From assembly GCA_027625915.1 (NCBI GenBank), contig JANTQA010000029.1:2976001-3040000 (forward strand): DNA of 64,000 bases, read 5' to 3'. The notes under the pieces are model-generated. The model was not told the DNA's origin and ran no database searches. It saw nothing but the letters and a program-made list of their open reading frames with translations. The translations under genes and the position numbers were made by a program. This DNA is from Anaeramoeba flamelloides. Lineage: Eukaryota; Metamonada; Anaeramoebidae. Positions 25,101-36,503 of this stretch are shown here, in pieces. The first letter of the stretch is position 1; the number at the start of each line of letters is the position of its first letter.

Positions 25101-28100
25101 TGGAAATACAAGTTATATTAAGTGCTACTCAAATTGATAAAACAGTGAATCAGTTAGGTAACGATTTATCAAACTTTTAGTCAGTACAACTATTTAAATT
25201 AAAACTTTGTTTGGAAATTTTGTTACTGTCGAGGAAAAAAAGTGAAAAAGGGAAAAAAAGTTCAACACGATTTTTCATTGGAAAGCTTATGGAAACTCAA
25301 AGTAAGATCAATTAATAAAAGAAAAAATAAATTATAAAAGACTAAATGATTGATTATAACACCATAAAAGTTTTTATAATAATATCTTTTGGTTATGACC
25401 TTTTTCTTTGATTGATCAATTATTAATAATTTGTTCGAATAATTGATTATTTTTGAGATCTCCAAAAACTCATCAACAATTTCGATAAATCAAGTAGATT
25501 TAAATTGAGTTTGTTAGATTTGATTGAAAATAATATGTCTTTCGCTACAATTTTGGTATTTTGTATTTTTTCTAATTTCCAGTACTCGACACCAATAATA
25601 ATATTAACTCTTATGTGAATATTAAATAAATTGAAAGTGAAATGTTGATCAATAAACGAATAAAGAAAAAAAAAATATCAAAGATAAAAAACGAAACATT
25701 TTTTGCTAATTGTGAAACCATAAATAAAAATTCTATTAATATAGAATTGAATGAAGCGTTACTTATTGAAATTTGAATTTAACAATGTTAAAAAAGTTTT
25801 GGTACTCATATTTTCGATCATAAGAGATTGGTACAAAATATATTTGTATTGAAAAACTAAAATACCCTGAAATACTACAATTTTTTAGAAACATAACAGG
25901 GTATTTATTTTTTTTTGGAAAAATTTTTTTTAGAAAACCGCCCTTATAATTTCAAATTCAAAAGTATAAAAAACATTATTTAGTTCAGATCAAGACTGAA
26001 GAACTTTATTTAATTGCCTTTTCTGTTGTGATATTTACTCTAAAAAATATAATCTTTATATACCGGGGATTTGATAATCATTTTCATTAATGGGATTTAA
26101 TTGTTGAAATTATTTATTACCAAGTGGGCTTTAGAAATTTCAAATACACACGGGAAAGAAAAACATTTGTAACTTTAATATTTGGTAGTATTTATATTTT
26201 TATCTTTTTTTTTTTGAAGAAAATAACAAAAAAAAGAAAATTAATTTCTCAGCCCAATCAAAGACTAGTTTAATTTCCATTTAAATTGTATAATTATTTT
26301 TCTTTTTTTTGGGTGTGTTCCTCTTAGTAAAGAAAAAAAGGAGTTGTATTTTTTCAAGAAAAAAAATTCAATTGAAATTTCAATTTTTACAAAAAAAAAA
26401 TAAAATCTGGTATTCTTTATTTGTTGGAATTTCCATGAAAAAGAAATACAAGCAACTTCAAGCCCCCTTATTGATTGATATTTAAATTATTTCGATTTTT
26501 GAATCTAAAAAATAATAAAACTTTTACTGGTATTTGAATTATAAATGGGAAAAATTATCATTTTCACTTCCATTTCTTATTTCAAAAAAAGACAAAAATT
26601 ACAACACACTTTTTGGGAACTCTATTTGAAAATGGAAATTGAAAAATGAAAAGAAAATTTTCATCCACATAAAATTCAAACACCAGTGAATATTTTTTTT
26701 ATTTTCAATTATTAGCAAAAGATTCTGGGAATTTGTCGAACCAAAATAGTGAATCAAGAGTTGGGTTTTAACAATATTCTAATCAATTTTGAATGCTTAT
26801 ATCTTCTTTAAAACAAATTCTTTTAAAAAAAACCTTATTCCTATATTAAGACATAGAGAGAATTATTCTTTGAAGTTTATTTTTTTTTCTGTTAATTGAT
26901 TTGATATTTAATTTTCAGGTTCTATTAAGTTTACAATTAATATTTGGATTTCAACTTTTTTTCCCGTTTTACTTTTTTTTCTCCAGAGGTCAGTTGGCGA
27001 AATGGGTATTTTAAAAAAAAAATAGACTTTTTGGAAATGACTGTAATTTTGTTCGGTATATTTTTAAACAATCAAATAAATTCAAGCCAAAACTATCGAC
27101 CTAAAAAACCCCATCTATTTTAGTTAACAGTTTTTTGGAAGTAAAATGAAAATACTTCTTACTCCAAGTGTTGCCAAGAAGCAAGGTTTGAAAAAAAAAA
27201 AATCTATTGTTTAAAAAATAAAATAAGAAACTATCAATACAATTTGAAACAATTTGGATCTATCAAATATTCTTGAAAATACTTGAAAATTTTTTAACCA
27301 CTTAAAAACACTTTTTGAACAACATGTGAAAATTCTAGTTTCGACATGTTCCGTTTGACTATATAATTGGAATTTTATTGTAGAACATTTATTTTTGGAA
27401 AAATACAACATTAAGATAATTAAAAATTTTAGCAAATAATATAAACCCATTTTGTGTGAAAAGGGATTGGTGTCTTAAATTCCTGAGATATTTATGATCA
27501 TTGCTAAATGATATCAACTAAGGAGAGAAAATATCTTTGGTATGATAATTTTAAATTTTTATCATTACCCATAATTTTGTAATCTTGAATGCAATCTAAA
27601 AGTAACGTAACAATATCTAATCGCAGAATACAGATACCCATACCTTCCATAAGGTTACTCAAGCTAAACCTGATTTAACTCCCCACCCTAGAAGAGAAAT
27701 TGGTTTAATCTAGCCCAATAAACCCAACACAGCCCATTCTAAACCCAAACATACCCTAGAATACACATCTACCTAACAAGTATAAACATACTCAATATAC
27801 TCAAAAGTTCCAAAAACTTTTGAGATCTGAAAAATAGAAAATTTAAGAAAAAAATATTTTTTCTTCAGGTAAAATTATTATTGTACCATAAATATTTATC
27901 TCTGAACACTAGAATTTCTTAAAAGTTCTTCAAAAGTTCTTTTTTAAGGGGTTAAAAAATTTTCGAGTATTTTCAGATAGATTTCAAATACTCAAAAGAT
28001 TTTTTTATTTTTTGTTTTGATATTTAAGAGAGTTTGTCCGAAATTTGATCTTTCACCTGATATTTTCTACTACTTTCGATAAAAATAAAAAAAAAATTTA

Positions 28101-28458
28101 AAAAAATTTTATTTTTCCTTTATACATTAAAGTCTTGTTTGAAAAAAAAAGAGGATTTTTAATGAACGATCTCTAAAGAATGAGAAAGATTGTTTTTCAA
28201 AAGAGAAAATTAAGTGAAAAAGAAAAAAGTGACAGGGAAAAACATACCTTTTATTAATTGTGGGTTATGCTTTTGGTTGTTATCAAAAATTTTATGTGTT
28301 TTTTTTGAACACTCTTGACAAAAGTGACCAGACAAACCGGTATTTACTTGACATTCAGTACAAAAAACTTCAGAAATCTTCGTACAATAAAAGCATATGT
28401 TCTCTTTGGAAGAAGTAGGTGGCACTGTTTCGTTTTTTTTTTCAATTGGAAAAGACAT
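22182..28458 (-). CDS. TRIM-like B-box/coiled-coil/filamin/SPRY protein, possibly decaying
   Basis: Proposed exon 1 is 28458-28248 (70 codons plus one base), ending AAAAG|GTATGT. It encodes MSFPIEKK and a first B-box: CFYC, CTEC, CQEC and two His. The main exon runs from an acceptor near 23701 (TTCAG) to TAA at 22182-22184, and its phase matches exon 1. It encodes a second B-box (CSKH, CFDC, HKLH), then from Met at 23462 a Lys/Glu-rich coiled coil (about 75 residues), a filamin/ABP280-type domain (about residues 175-275 of that 426-residue part) and a SPRY domain (about 285-426). No RING is seen. Three oddities stand out: an in-frame TGA at 23679-23681 just before the second B-box; Gly where that B-box expects a Cys (ICTKGLL); and a TAA followed in frame by QLTIL and another stop, which looks like the missing last SPRY strand. 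A shorter product starting at 23462 remains possible. In other eukaryotes such proteins act as adaptors or ubiquitin ligases. Confidence 0.6.
23778..24400 (+). mobile_element. 5'-truncated LINE (non-LTR retrotransposon), C-terminal fragment
   Basis: An open frame with no ATG start runs from about 23778 to TAA at 24345-24347 (about 189 codons). It includes FRTFSNCLNRYYYV followed by CPLCRKYK and ENIDHFLWIFPFSEKDR. That is the CPLC...H...R arrangement found after the reverse transcriptase domain of many LINEs. The frame ends in ATRV and is followed by an A-rich tail at about 24366-24400. The reverse transcriptase core is absent, so this is a dead-on-arrival insertion. Two other tails with the same ending lie near 52.4 and 63.2 kb. 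Confidence 0.75.
27590..27800. other. C-rich compositional island
   Basis: This 210-bp stretch is clearly richer in C than its surroundings and has repeated AAACCC/CCCTAG-type words, for example AATAAACCCAACACAGCCCA and AACATACCCTAGAA. No tRNA, rRNA or protein match is recognised. It lies in the proposed TRIM-like intron. Confidence 0.6.
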
Positions 28459-30994
28459 GGTAAAAAATCCTAAAAACAAAAGAATCAAAAAATGAAATTA
28501 TTTAACAAAGGATCACACTTTTTTTTTTACAAGAGAATAAAAATAGAAAATAACTTTTTCTTTGAAACTGAATGGTTTTGGTATAATTCTGTTTTTAATA
28601 CAACACTTTTACAAACTGAGAAAAGAACTCTTTTTTTTATAAAATGATTGGAACAATTTTACTTTTTTTTATTCTTTCTCTACTTTAATACTGAACCCAC
28701 AAGATGTGTTCTATTCTGAAGATATGGATTCCCCCTAAAAAGTTTTAATTTTTGATTAGTTTTTTTTTTCAATTCCAAAGTTTGAAACAAGTGAAATTAT
28801 TAATCTTGTTTCGTAAATTATTTTTGAGATTTTTATTGTTCAAAAAATCAAAAACGAATCTATAGATCAATTGAATAAACACCAAATAAACATTTTAAAT
28901 TGGAAAGATAAAAAGTTGAAAATGTTTAAAAAGTAAACTACAACTCAAAGAAAGGAATCAGGAGCATTTTAGAATGTTCCAAATTACTCATGTTAAGAAC
29001 ATAAAACCAGCTTCTCCAAATTTTATACATACGGTATTTTTTTTTTTCTTTTCTGGTTTCAATATAACATAAAATAACTGCCCTAAGGGAACCAAATTCA
29101 AATCAATATTGAAGGCAAACTCCTTGATATTTTTAGAGAATTATATTATTTTCTCAATTTGAAGATAATTTTTTGTATTTTTTTCGTTTAATTTTTTCTT
29201 AAAATAATCAAAATTCTTTGAGAAAAATTTTACTCATGAAATTAGTTAGATTTCGAAATAAAATTTTTACTTTCACTTGATTATTATAAGAATTTCATAA
29301 TTAATGCTACTAGATCTTTAAGAAACCAGTGTCTTGATTTACTTTATGTTTATTACTTGGTTTTGCCGATCCTTTCATGGTGTCCCTTCTTGAAAAAAGA
29401 AGTATGCTTTTTTACTTTGAAACAAACGTTTTACCAAGTCTGTACGGATGATTTGATCAACAATACTTTTTTGCAAAATGAAATTTTTTGAGTTAAATCT
29501 TGAATTAAAAAATAAAGTCAAAATCTGATTACTACAAAGTCAAATTTCCTTTATATAATTTTGGGAAATAAGTTATACTTTTTCAAAGTTTAATCCATTT
29601 TCCTCATTTGGGAAAAGTTCTAAAAATAAATAAAGATCCTAATTACTTTTTTGGGTGAAAAATACAACCTTTTCATTTGTAGAAAGTTTATTAAAAATAC
29701 GAATTTAATATTAAAACCATCAAGTTTTGAAATAACCTCAGTAAAAAAATAAGTGATTTCAAATAAAATATAATAATTATTTAATACTCGAAAAAAGATA
29801 ATATCTTCATGAAATCTGTTTTGAAATCAATTTTTTAAAATTATTGACTGTAAAAAAATCTGAGAAAAACAATTAAAACAATGAAATCAATAATTCTCCC
29901 AAAAAACTTTTTTAACACCCAAAAAATTAAGGTATATTTTTTAAATTGATTATTTTTAATTAATGATTAAGAACCCAATCTTAATTTTTTTCAGTGGGTT
30001 ATTAATAATCTTAAAGATTATATGTTACAATAGACCTTACTATTATTTCTCAATTTTTTAAAGTTTTTCCAAGAAATAAAATTAAATCAAATATATAATT
30101 CATATATAATAATAAAAAAATAATAGATATTCTTAAATAATTGATTTTAATACTTATAGTTCCTTGTATATACATCTGAAGGTTTGAAAAGGAATATTGA
30201 TTAATCTTTTAAATTTCAAGAAATTAAATAAATATTTGTGAATAAAATAAAAGATCACTTTTTTTAGATCTTAAACAATTCAATATTTGATTTATTTTTA
30301 TTTACACTTTTAAAATAAGAATAAAAGATTCAAGGCTATTTATTTATACAAACTCTCAGTATTTACTAAAAGTGAGATTTCTAAAAAATAAAAATCTTTT
30401 TCAATTTATTCTTTTTCTGATTTGATATCAAAATCCAAAATACATAAAAAAAGATCAAGATCTTTTTACTCAAATATTAACATGGTTAAAATGAACTTCT
30501 TTTAAGAATGATAACTCATCTCTAAAGTTGATAAAAGAGTTTTGTTTATAGGTTTTATCGTATCCTTGTATAAATAATTATTCTATTATCTTTTGGGATT
30601 AAAAATAAAAACGAGTTACTAATTCCTTCAATTTTCACCACAAAAAATCTCATGACTTTTATCAAACTTTCAGTCTTTTCAAACTTTCAAACACTTTCAG
30701 ACAATTTATAAATATTCCAAACACTTTCCAAGGCTTTTTTAAATAGGAAATACTTTGGAAAAGTGATAAACTTTGTAAATCTCACGAGATTTTTTGTAGT
30801 GAATTCTTTTATGGAAAAATATCATTTTTTACTTTTTTTTCTAATAAATTATTGTTATTTTGCTTAATATGCCACCAAATATCGATCACATCTTGGGAAA
30901 AATATTATTTACCTTTACTTCTCTTTTTTTTCTTTTTTACACATTTTGGATGATCTTTTTAGTAACCTTTTCTTTTTTCTAAGATTTTCAACAA

Positions 30995-31026
<32 letters not shown>

Positions 31027-31094
31027 AAAGCCAACAAAAAAAAACAAAGAACAACTAATTAAAATAACCAACATCCTCCATCTTAATAATAAAC
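28459..31094. other. Intergenic region
   Basis: No coding sequence is supported. A TTTTTAG directly upstream of the TRIM-like ATG (minus strand, near 28473) may be the acceptor of a leader intron. Positions 29030-29400 loosely resemble the interior of the element at 58074. A small TIR element lies at 30637-30804 and an ACAAA pentamer run at 30999-31026. Confidence 0.5.
30637..30804. mobile_element. Small MITE-like element with inverted ends (family 5 relative)
   Basis: The left end reads CACCACAAAAAATCTCATGA and the right end in reverse complement reads CACTACAAAAAATCTCGTGA. The interior has repeated CAAACTTTCAAACACTTTC-type words, similar to 15550-15620. Total length is about 168 bp with no coding capacity. 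Confidence 0.65.
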
Positions 31095-31151
31095 ATGATT
31101 AATCCAAAAAAAATATCTCGCACCTGTCTTGCTTTACTCTCGACTCCATAG
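31095..31151 (+). promoter_or_regulatory. Upstream ORF in frame with the small membrane protein
   Basis: ATG at 31095, 18 sense codons, then TAG; the next in-frame ATG is the CDS start at 31170. It could affect translation of the main frame, or be removed if the CTCCATAG is used as a splice acceptor. Confidence 0.35.
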
Positions 31152-31169
31152 CCATTTGTTGAGAAATCT

Positions 31170-31412
31170 ATGTGGGTTAAAAGAATTTTTCCAGATCCGA
31201 CTTATGGGCTGGCTATACCGATCTTGTCACTAGCATTTCTTGGTATCTTTCTCATGACTTCAATGGGATTTATTATGTTTAAAGGTAACGCCTGGAAACC
31301 AAAACGATCAATTTACCATCAAGCATTCCCTAAAGACGACCTTCTTTGGTGGATACAAGAAAATATTGAAGTTGCAGAAGCAATGAAAAAAAAGGAAGAA
31401 GAGAAAGACTAG
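31170..31412 (+). CDS. Small single-pass membrane protein, unknown
   Basis: This 80-residue protein has an N-terminal MWVKRIFPDP, one hydrophobic segment at about residues 13-37 (GLAIPILSLAFLGIFLMTSM), then a basic stretch, a DDLLWWIQENIEVAEAM helix and a Lys/Glu tail. The non-repetitive sequence and two Trp codons argue for a real gene. The pattern resembles small accessory subunits of membrane complexes, but I cannot name one. An upstream ATG at 31095 is in the same frame but reaches TAG at 31149 after 18 codons. That is either an upstream ORF, or the TAG is part of a splice acceptor (CTCCATAG) giving a different N-terminus. Confidence 0.65.
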   Translation: MWVKRIFPDPTYGLAIPILSLAFLGIFLMTSMGFIMFKGNAWKPKRSIYHQAFPKDDLLWWIQENIEVAEAMKKKEEEKD

Positions 31413-33384
31413 TCTGTCTTTCAAAGGAAGAATTTAAAAACAAGATAAAGAATAAACCCAAATATTGAATTGTTTAAATTTAATTGTCTTTTTGAATTTA
31501 AATTTTAAGTGCTTTATTTTGTCTACGTTTTCGAGCGAAACCAACTTGAAAAATCCCAGTATCCAAGAGATCGTGCTTTTTTTAATGAAAAAATAAAGTT
31601 AAAGATGATTACTAAAGTAAACATAGATGTTGCAGAAAGTAAAAATCCAAGATCCCATAAGAGCAGTTGTATTACTTCGAATTAAAAAACAAAAGGCCTT
31701 TATTTTTGGATTTCCAAATAAATAGTTCACCAAGGAACGTAAAAATTTCACTATTTTTTAATCATCCAATAATAATTCTCAAGAATGTAAAATAAATTAA
31801 TAGAGCACCAGAGACCAACAATACTTTTAATTTTAATCATCAGCCAACTTTTTGAACATAAATAAAAATTATATTTGTGAGAAAAAAACTGATAGAATAT
31901 TTGGAAATTCGCTTTTGAAACACTACCTAACTTTAGTAACTGTTTCTCCTATCTTTTATAAAACCGTTTTAACAACGATTAAAAACAATTAAAAAAAACA
32001 AGAATAATTCAGAATTATCTGATGTTTATCAAAGGAATTCTAATATAAAATCGATATATATTTTTAAGGACAGATTGTCTAAATGAATTCAAAATATTCT
32101 ATACAAATGTCAACTATCCATGTTAGTTCAGGTTTTTAGGAACTTTTGTTTACAGATTAAATTATCATTTTTTTTTTGACAAAATTTTTCATTTTCTAAT
32201 TTTTTCATATTTTTTGCAGTGTCTTATGAAATGATCAATAGAATCAATTTTTATTCAACAGTATGAAAATATTTTGGATTGCCCTTCTTTTTACCTGTAT
32301 GTGTATCCATTCAAACCATTTTTGAAGGATTTCAATTAGAATAGAGTTGTTGATGATTTCCTGTTTCTGTAATGCTGTTTTTCACTTACGCTGTCTGAAA
32401 ATTATGCAGTTTTAAGGGATTTTTCCAGTTCCCTGTTTTCTTCCTTTGTGATGATTCCTCTTTGGCATTTATAGATTTGTTACAGATTTCATGTGATTTT
32501 TTTTTTTTTTTTTTTTTTTTTTTGATTTCTTCTTTTTGTGTGTTCGCCCAATCAATGTTCAAACTTTGGAGAGAATACAAAAAATATATTCCAAATTTTG
32601 ATGAAATTATGCAAATAATTATTGAAGTGTAAACTTTTGGATATAACTGGCTAATTTTATTCCTGTGTATATTTTAAATAGCTCAGCTTTGAATAAATAC
32701 CAATCATTATAATAAAAATTTCAGATTTAATGCCAACTATTATTTAATTATAAAAATTAAATTTAAAAAAAAAAAAAAAATGATACAAATATTTAAAGAA
32801 AAAAAAAGAAATATTTTCAAATAGGATGTAATTGTTGTTTTGTGATTCTCGTAACTGTATAAACTGTAAAAAAAATTGGAATTTAGTTGATTTCATTTAA
32901 TAAAAAGTTAGTTTTTATATTCCTTTTAAATGGATTGAGATTCTTCAAAATGACTTTATTTTGGAAATTGTGACAAAAATAAAATAATAATAACTTATAA
33001 ATTGATAGATATACTATTATATTGTGATGGAAAATTTATTTCTTAGAAATATTTATTAAATTTCATGATAATTTTCTTTATTGTTAAATTCGAATATTTT
33101 AATTGATCAAATTTTAGATCTCAAAACAAAGATTTTATCCATTTATATTATTGAAGAAGGATAAATCATACTCTAAATGTCCTTAGAATTAAATTTACTC
33201 AAAGATAATTTGATGGGTCAAATTACAGATTTCATGATTGTTCAAGGGGAAGAAATATCCAAATTTTTTGATTTTTAAATAGTATAAACAAAAAAGGGAT
33301 AAAAGAAAATAAGAAAAAAGAAAAACAAAAAAAAAGAAAAGAAATTTATCAAGGGTTTGTAATAAGTAATTGGTAAAAATGCAA

Positions 33385-33745
33385 AGAAAATATAAAAATA
33401 AAATAATTCCCTCTTTGTGTAATAAAACTCAAAATTAAAACTACTACACTTTTTGTTGATTTAATTTGATAATTTAGCACAAATTTTTTTTTTTTTTTTG
33501 GGGGGGGCGTTGTTTAATTGTTGTAATTTCTAATTTTTTCTTTTTGATCTGATTTGGCTTAAACATATGGTCATTTTTAGCATTTGCTTTTTAGATTATA
33601 TTTTAAAGTTACTAATACCTTTTTGTAACTGTTTCCCGAGTATTGATAAGTAACTGTATGTTCTTTTTCTTTTCTAACTCTTCTTCCCAATATAAAGTAG
33701 ACTCTACCAGCTAAAAAATGGAAAAATACAAAAAATATTATTTTA
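33385..33745 (-). repeat. Interspersed repeat family 3, copy a
   Basis: On the plus strand it contains GTTGTTTAATTGTTGTAATTT, GGTCATTTTTAGCATTTGCTTTTT and ACTCTTCTTCCCAATATAAAG. These are the reverse complement of blocks at 51.9-52.3 and 62.1-62.5 kb. A T/G homopolymer pair interrupts it at 33487-33507. Confidence 0.75.
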
Positions 33746-34436
33746 TAATTGTTCCATTTATCTTTTTTTGATTTTCCTTTATTTTTTGTCATAAAAAATC
33801 AATATTATGTTTTTAGTTAAAAAGTATAAAAAGAAAAATAATCAAAAAAAAAAATAAAAACAATAATAAAATACAATAAAAGAAAAATTAGTTTGTTTTT
33901 AGAAAAAAGGTAGTCTAAAACTTATTAAATTGACTTTTTAATTCAAACTCAAATTCTTATTTTTCTTTCTATGGCAAAAAAATATAAAATATATTATGAA
34001 ATGAAATCAACTATTAGAAAAAAAAATAAATGAGCGTAATATTAATATTTAAAATGATAAGAGATTTCAGAATAAAGATAAAATGGGGTTATAATATTGA
34101 AATTATGAAATTTAAAAAGAAATAGAAAAAAATTATCTTTTTGTTTTTGTAATAAGGTAAGAGAATAAGATGAGAAGTGTATGGTTGGTTGTTCTAAAAT
34201 ACAAGAAAAGTCGATATATATATATATTCAATTATATTTATTTCAACCTAAAAATCAAAGAAAAAAAGAATAATTATTGAAAATTGGAAGTCAAAAAAAC
34301 AAATTAAATAATTTATAGAAAAACTTTCAACTTTTGGGAATAATATTGTAGGAAATGTTTTGATTTTTATTTTTTATTTTTTTTTCTGACTTGTGTTAAA
34401 AATAACGAGATGAAGTATCTACACAAGAGTAAATTT

Positions 34437-34776
34437 GAATATTGTAAAAATGGATTTTTTACAATTTTAGAGATAAACAAAGAGTTCCATTCAATTATCC
34501 AATTTTTGGTAATAGTAATTATAATATCTAATTATCTTAATAGACTGATAATAATTTTAATCAAATAATCGTTTGGTAAATACCAATCTATCAAATTTAA
34601 AAAAAAAAAAAATTCAAACAAAGTATTGGTATTTGCGAAACGATTTTAGATTGAAAATATCTTTGAGATCAAAAATAAAAACGGATATATTGTAAACTAT
34701 TACCAAAAATTGGAAAATTGAATGGAACTCTTTATTTATCTCTAAAATTGTAAAAACTCCATTTTTTACAACATTC
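34437..34776. mobile_element. MITE with about 75-bp inverted repeats
   Basis: The left arm (TTGTAAAAATGGATTTTTTAC then TTTTAGAGATAAACAAAGAG and TTCCATTCAATT) and the right arm in reverse complement match with only a few differences over about 75 bp. The interior is about 190 bp with no coding capacity. Flanking GAAT/ATTC extends the inverted repeat, so the exact target duplication is unclear. Confidence 0.8.
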
Positions 34777-35339
34777 CTTATTTATGCTTCTGCATGGATA
34801 AAAGAAATAAAAAGGTAGTTTGTTTATAGAATTAAAATTCAAAATGAATCTTAAAAAAATTGAAGTATATAAATAATCAAATTTAAGAAGATATTTTTAT
34901 TTGATTGATTAATATCCTCGAATTTGAGAAAAAAATCATTTTTTTAAAGAATTTATATGATTTTCTAAACAAGAACTTCTGGTTATCTAAAAGTAAATTT
35001 TAATTTATTTTTTACTTTTTTTTTTATGAAAAGGTTTTTCTGTTAATTTTAATACAAAATATTAGTAAAAATTAAATACCAGTTCATATTAAGATTTGTA
35101 AATTCAATTAATTGTAAAACAAATGTGTTATTAAATTGATATCGATATATTATATACGAAAGATCTTGATTTGAGAAATTATTACTTTCAAAGGTTATAA
35201 ATTATAAGTTCTATTTCTCAGGGAATAAAAATCTTCTATGAGAAAGTTGAAATAAATGAATGTCACTTGACAAGATTCAAATTAATATTACCTGATTCTA
35301 ATATTTCAAATCAATTTGATTTGTGGAAAATACTAAAAG

Positions 35340-35976
35340 TTGATCTCATCAATTTACACCATTTGAGTATTATTAAATAATTCAAGAATTTCAATTAAAA
35401 AATCCGAAGTTCTCGGCAACTTTTAAATGTTGATTCAAACAATATACAGACTTCAAAGTTGAAATATATCTTTCTTAAAATTGTATCTAGATAGTAAAGT
35501 ACTTTTTGAAAACAATCAGATTTTTTTTAAAAATATATTAAACTACTTAGAGATCATTGACCAAAAATTTTCGTTGAAATAATTTAAAAATCTTTTTAAT
35601 ATAAATATTTTCTTGGGGAAATAAAAAATAACCAACCAAGGGTTTTTTATGTTAAATATTACCAAGTAAATCTTGAAATTAAAAAAAGTAAAAAAATAGT
35701 TACTTTTGGAAGTTCTAAATATGAATTATTAACTACTGCAGAATACTATTATTTTGGATTTCTATTTTTAGATTTGGAAGAGTATAATTAAATAAGAAAA
35801 TTCTACTAAATTAAACTTTTTTACTTGAGATCCTTAGTAAATAATCTAATATTTTTTATGCAATAATATTTATAACAGATTTTTTAGAGTAATTTGAAGA
35901 ATGTATAACAAATACAGTTTACTCAATTAAAACATATTTTCATTAAAAGATGAATCTATGATAAACATTAATCCCT
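35340..35976 (+). repeat. Interspersed repeat family 1, copy b
   Basis: Contains 'TAGTTACTTTTGGAAGTTCTAAATA' at about 35698 and 'CTATTTTTAGATTTGGAAGA' at about 35763. These match the reverse complement of 53530-53660 closely. It ends in ATTAATCCCTTAA at 35976, equivalent to the terminal inverted repeat of the 53378-54133 copy. Confidence 0.75.
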
Positions 35977-36503
35977 TAAATAGATAAATAGAAAATTTCA
36001 GAAAAACGATAAAAAAAGATGGAATGTAATTCCAAAAGAGTTATTCCCATAAAACAACAATTTCTTATTTTTAAAAGCTTTAAATGTCAAAAAATTGATA
36101 CTACAAAAGAAAATAATAGATAAAAAGCTTTTTATAAGGATTAAAAGTCAATTACCATTCATAATAAGAAAGATGAAAAATTTTTTTGAAAAAATTAATT
36201 AACGTCTCTTAAATTTAAGATTATTTTTCCTCCAAAATGAAACTAATTAGTTTTACAAAAATGACACCCAAAAAGTTTCAATCTGTGAACCGAATTGTTT
36301 GAGAATCACTTTTTATAACTTCAAAAAATAAATTTTTTCAAAATTTACCCATCATCTTCAAATTTTTTTTTATCTTGATGATCTTATAAAAAGTCTTTAA
36401 AAGAAACAAAAGTGAAAGGTAAAAATTGTTTGAATAATTCCTTCTATCATTTTTTATCATTTGAATTTGGAAATTAAAACTTTTAAATTTCTTTTCAGTT
36501 TCA

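Larger units (their letters stand above)
23702..28247 (-). other. Proposed 4.5-kb intron of the TRIM-like gene
   Basis: The region between the two B-box exons begins GTATGT and ends near TTCAG on the minus strand. It contains a LINE 3' fragment in the opposite orientation (23778-24400) and an unusually C-rich stretch at 27590-27800. No other gene was found. The intron is inferred from phase agreement and from the two B-boxes being complementary parts of one protein. Two separate genes are the alternative. Confidence 0.5.
31413..36480. other. Intergenic region with repeats
   Basis: No gene is supported. It contains a 25-base T run near 32499-32523, a family-3 repeat on the minus strand at 33385-33745, a TIR element at 34437-34776, and a family-1 copy ending at 35976. 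Confidence 0.6.
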
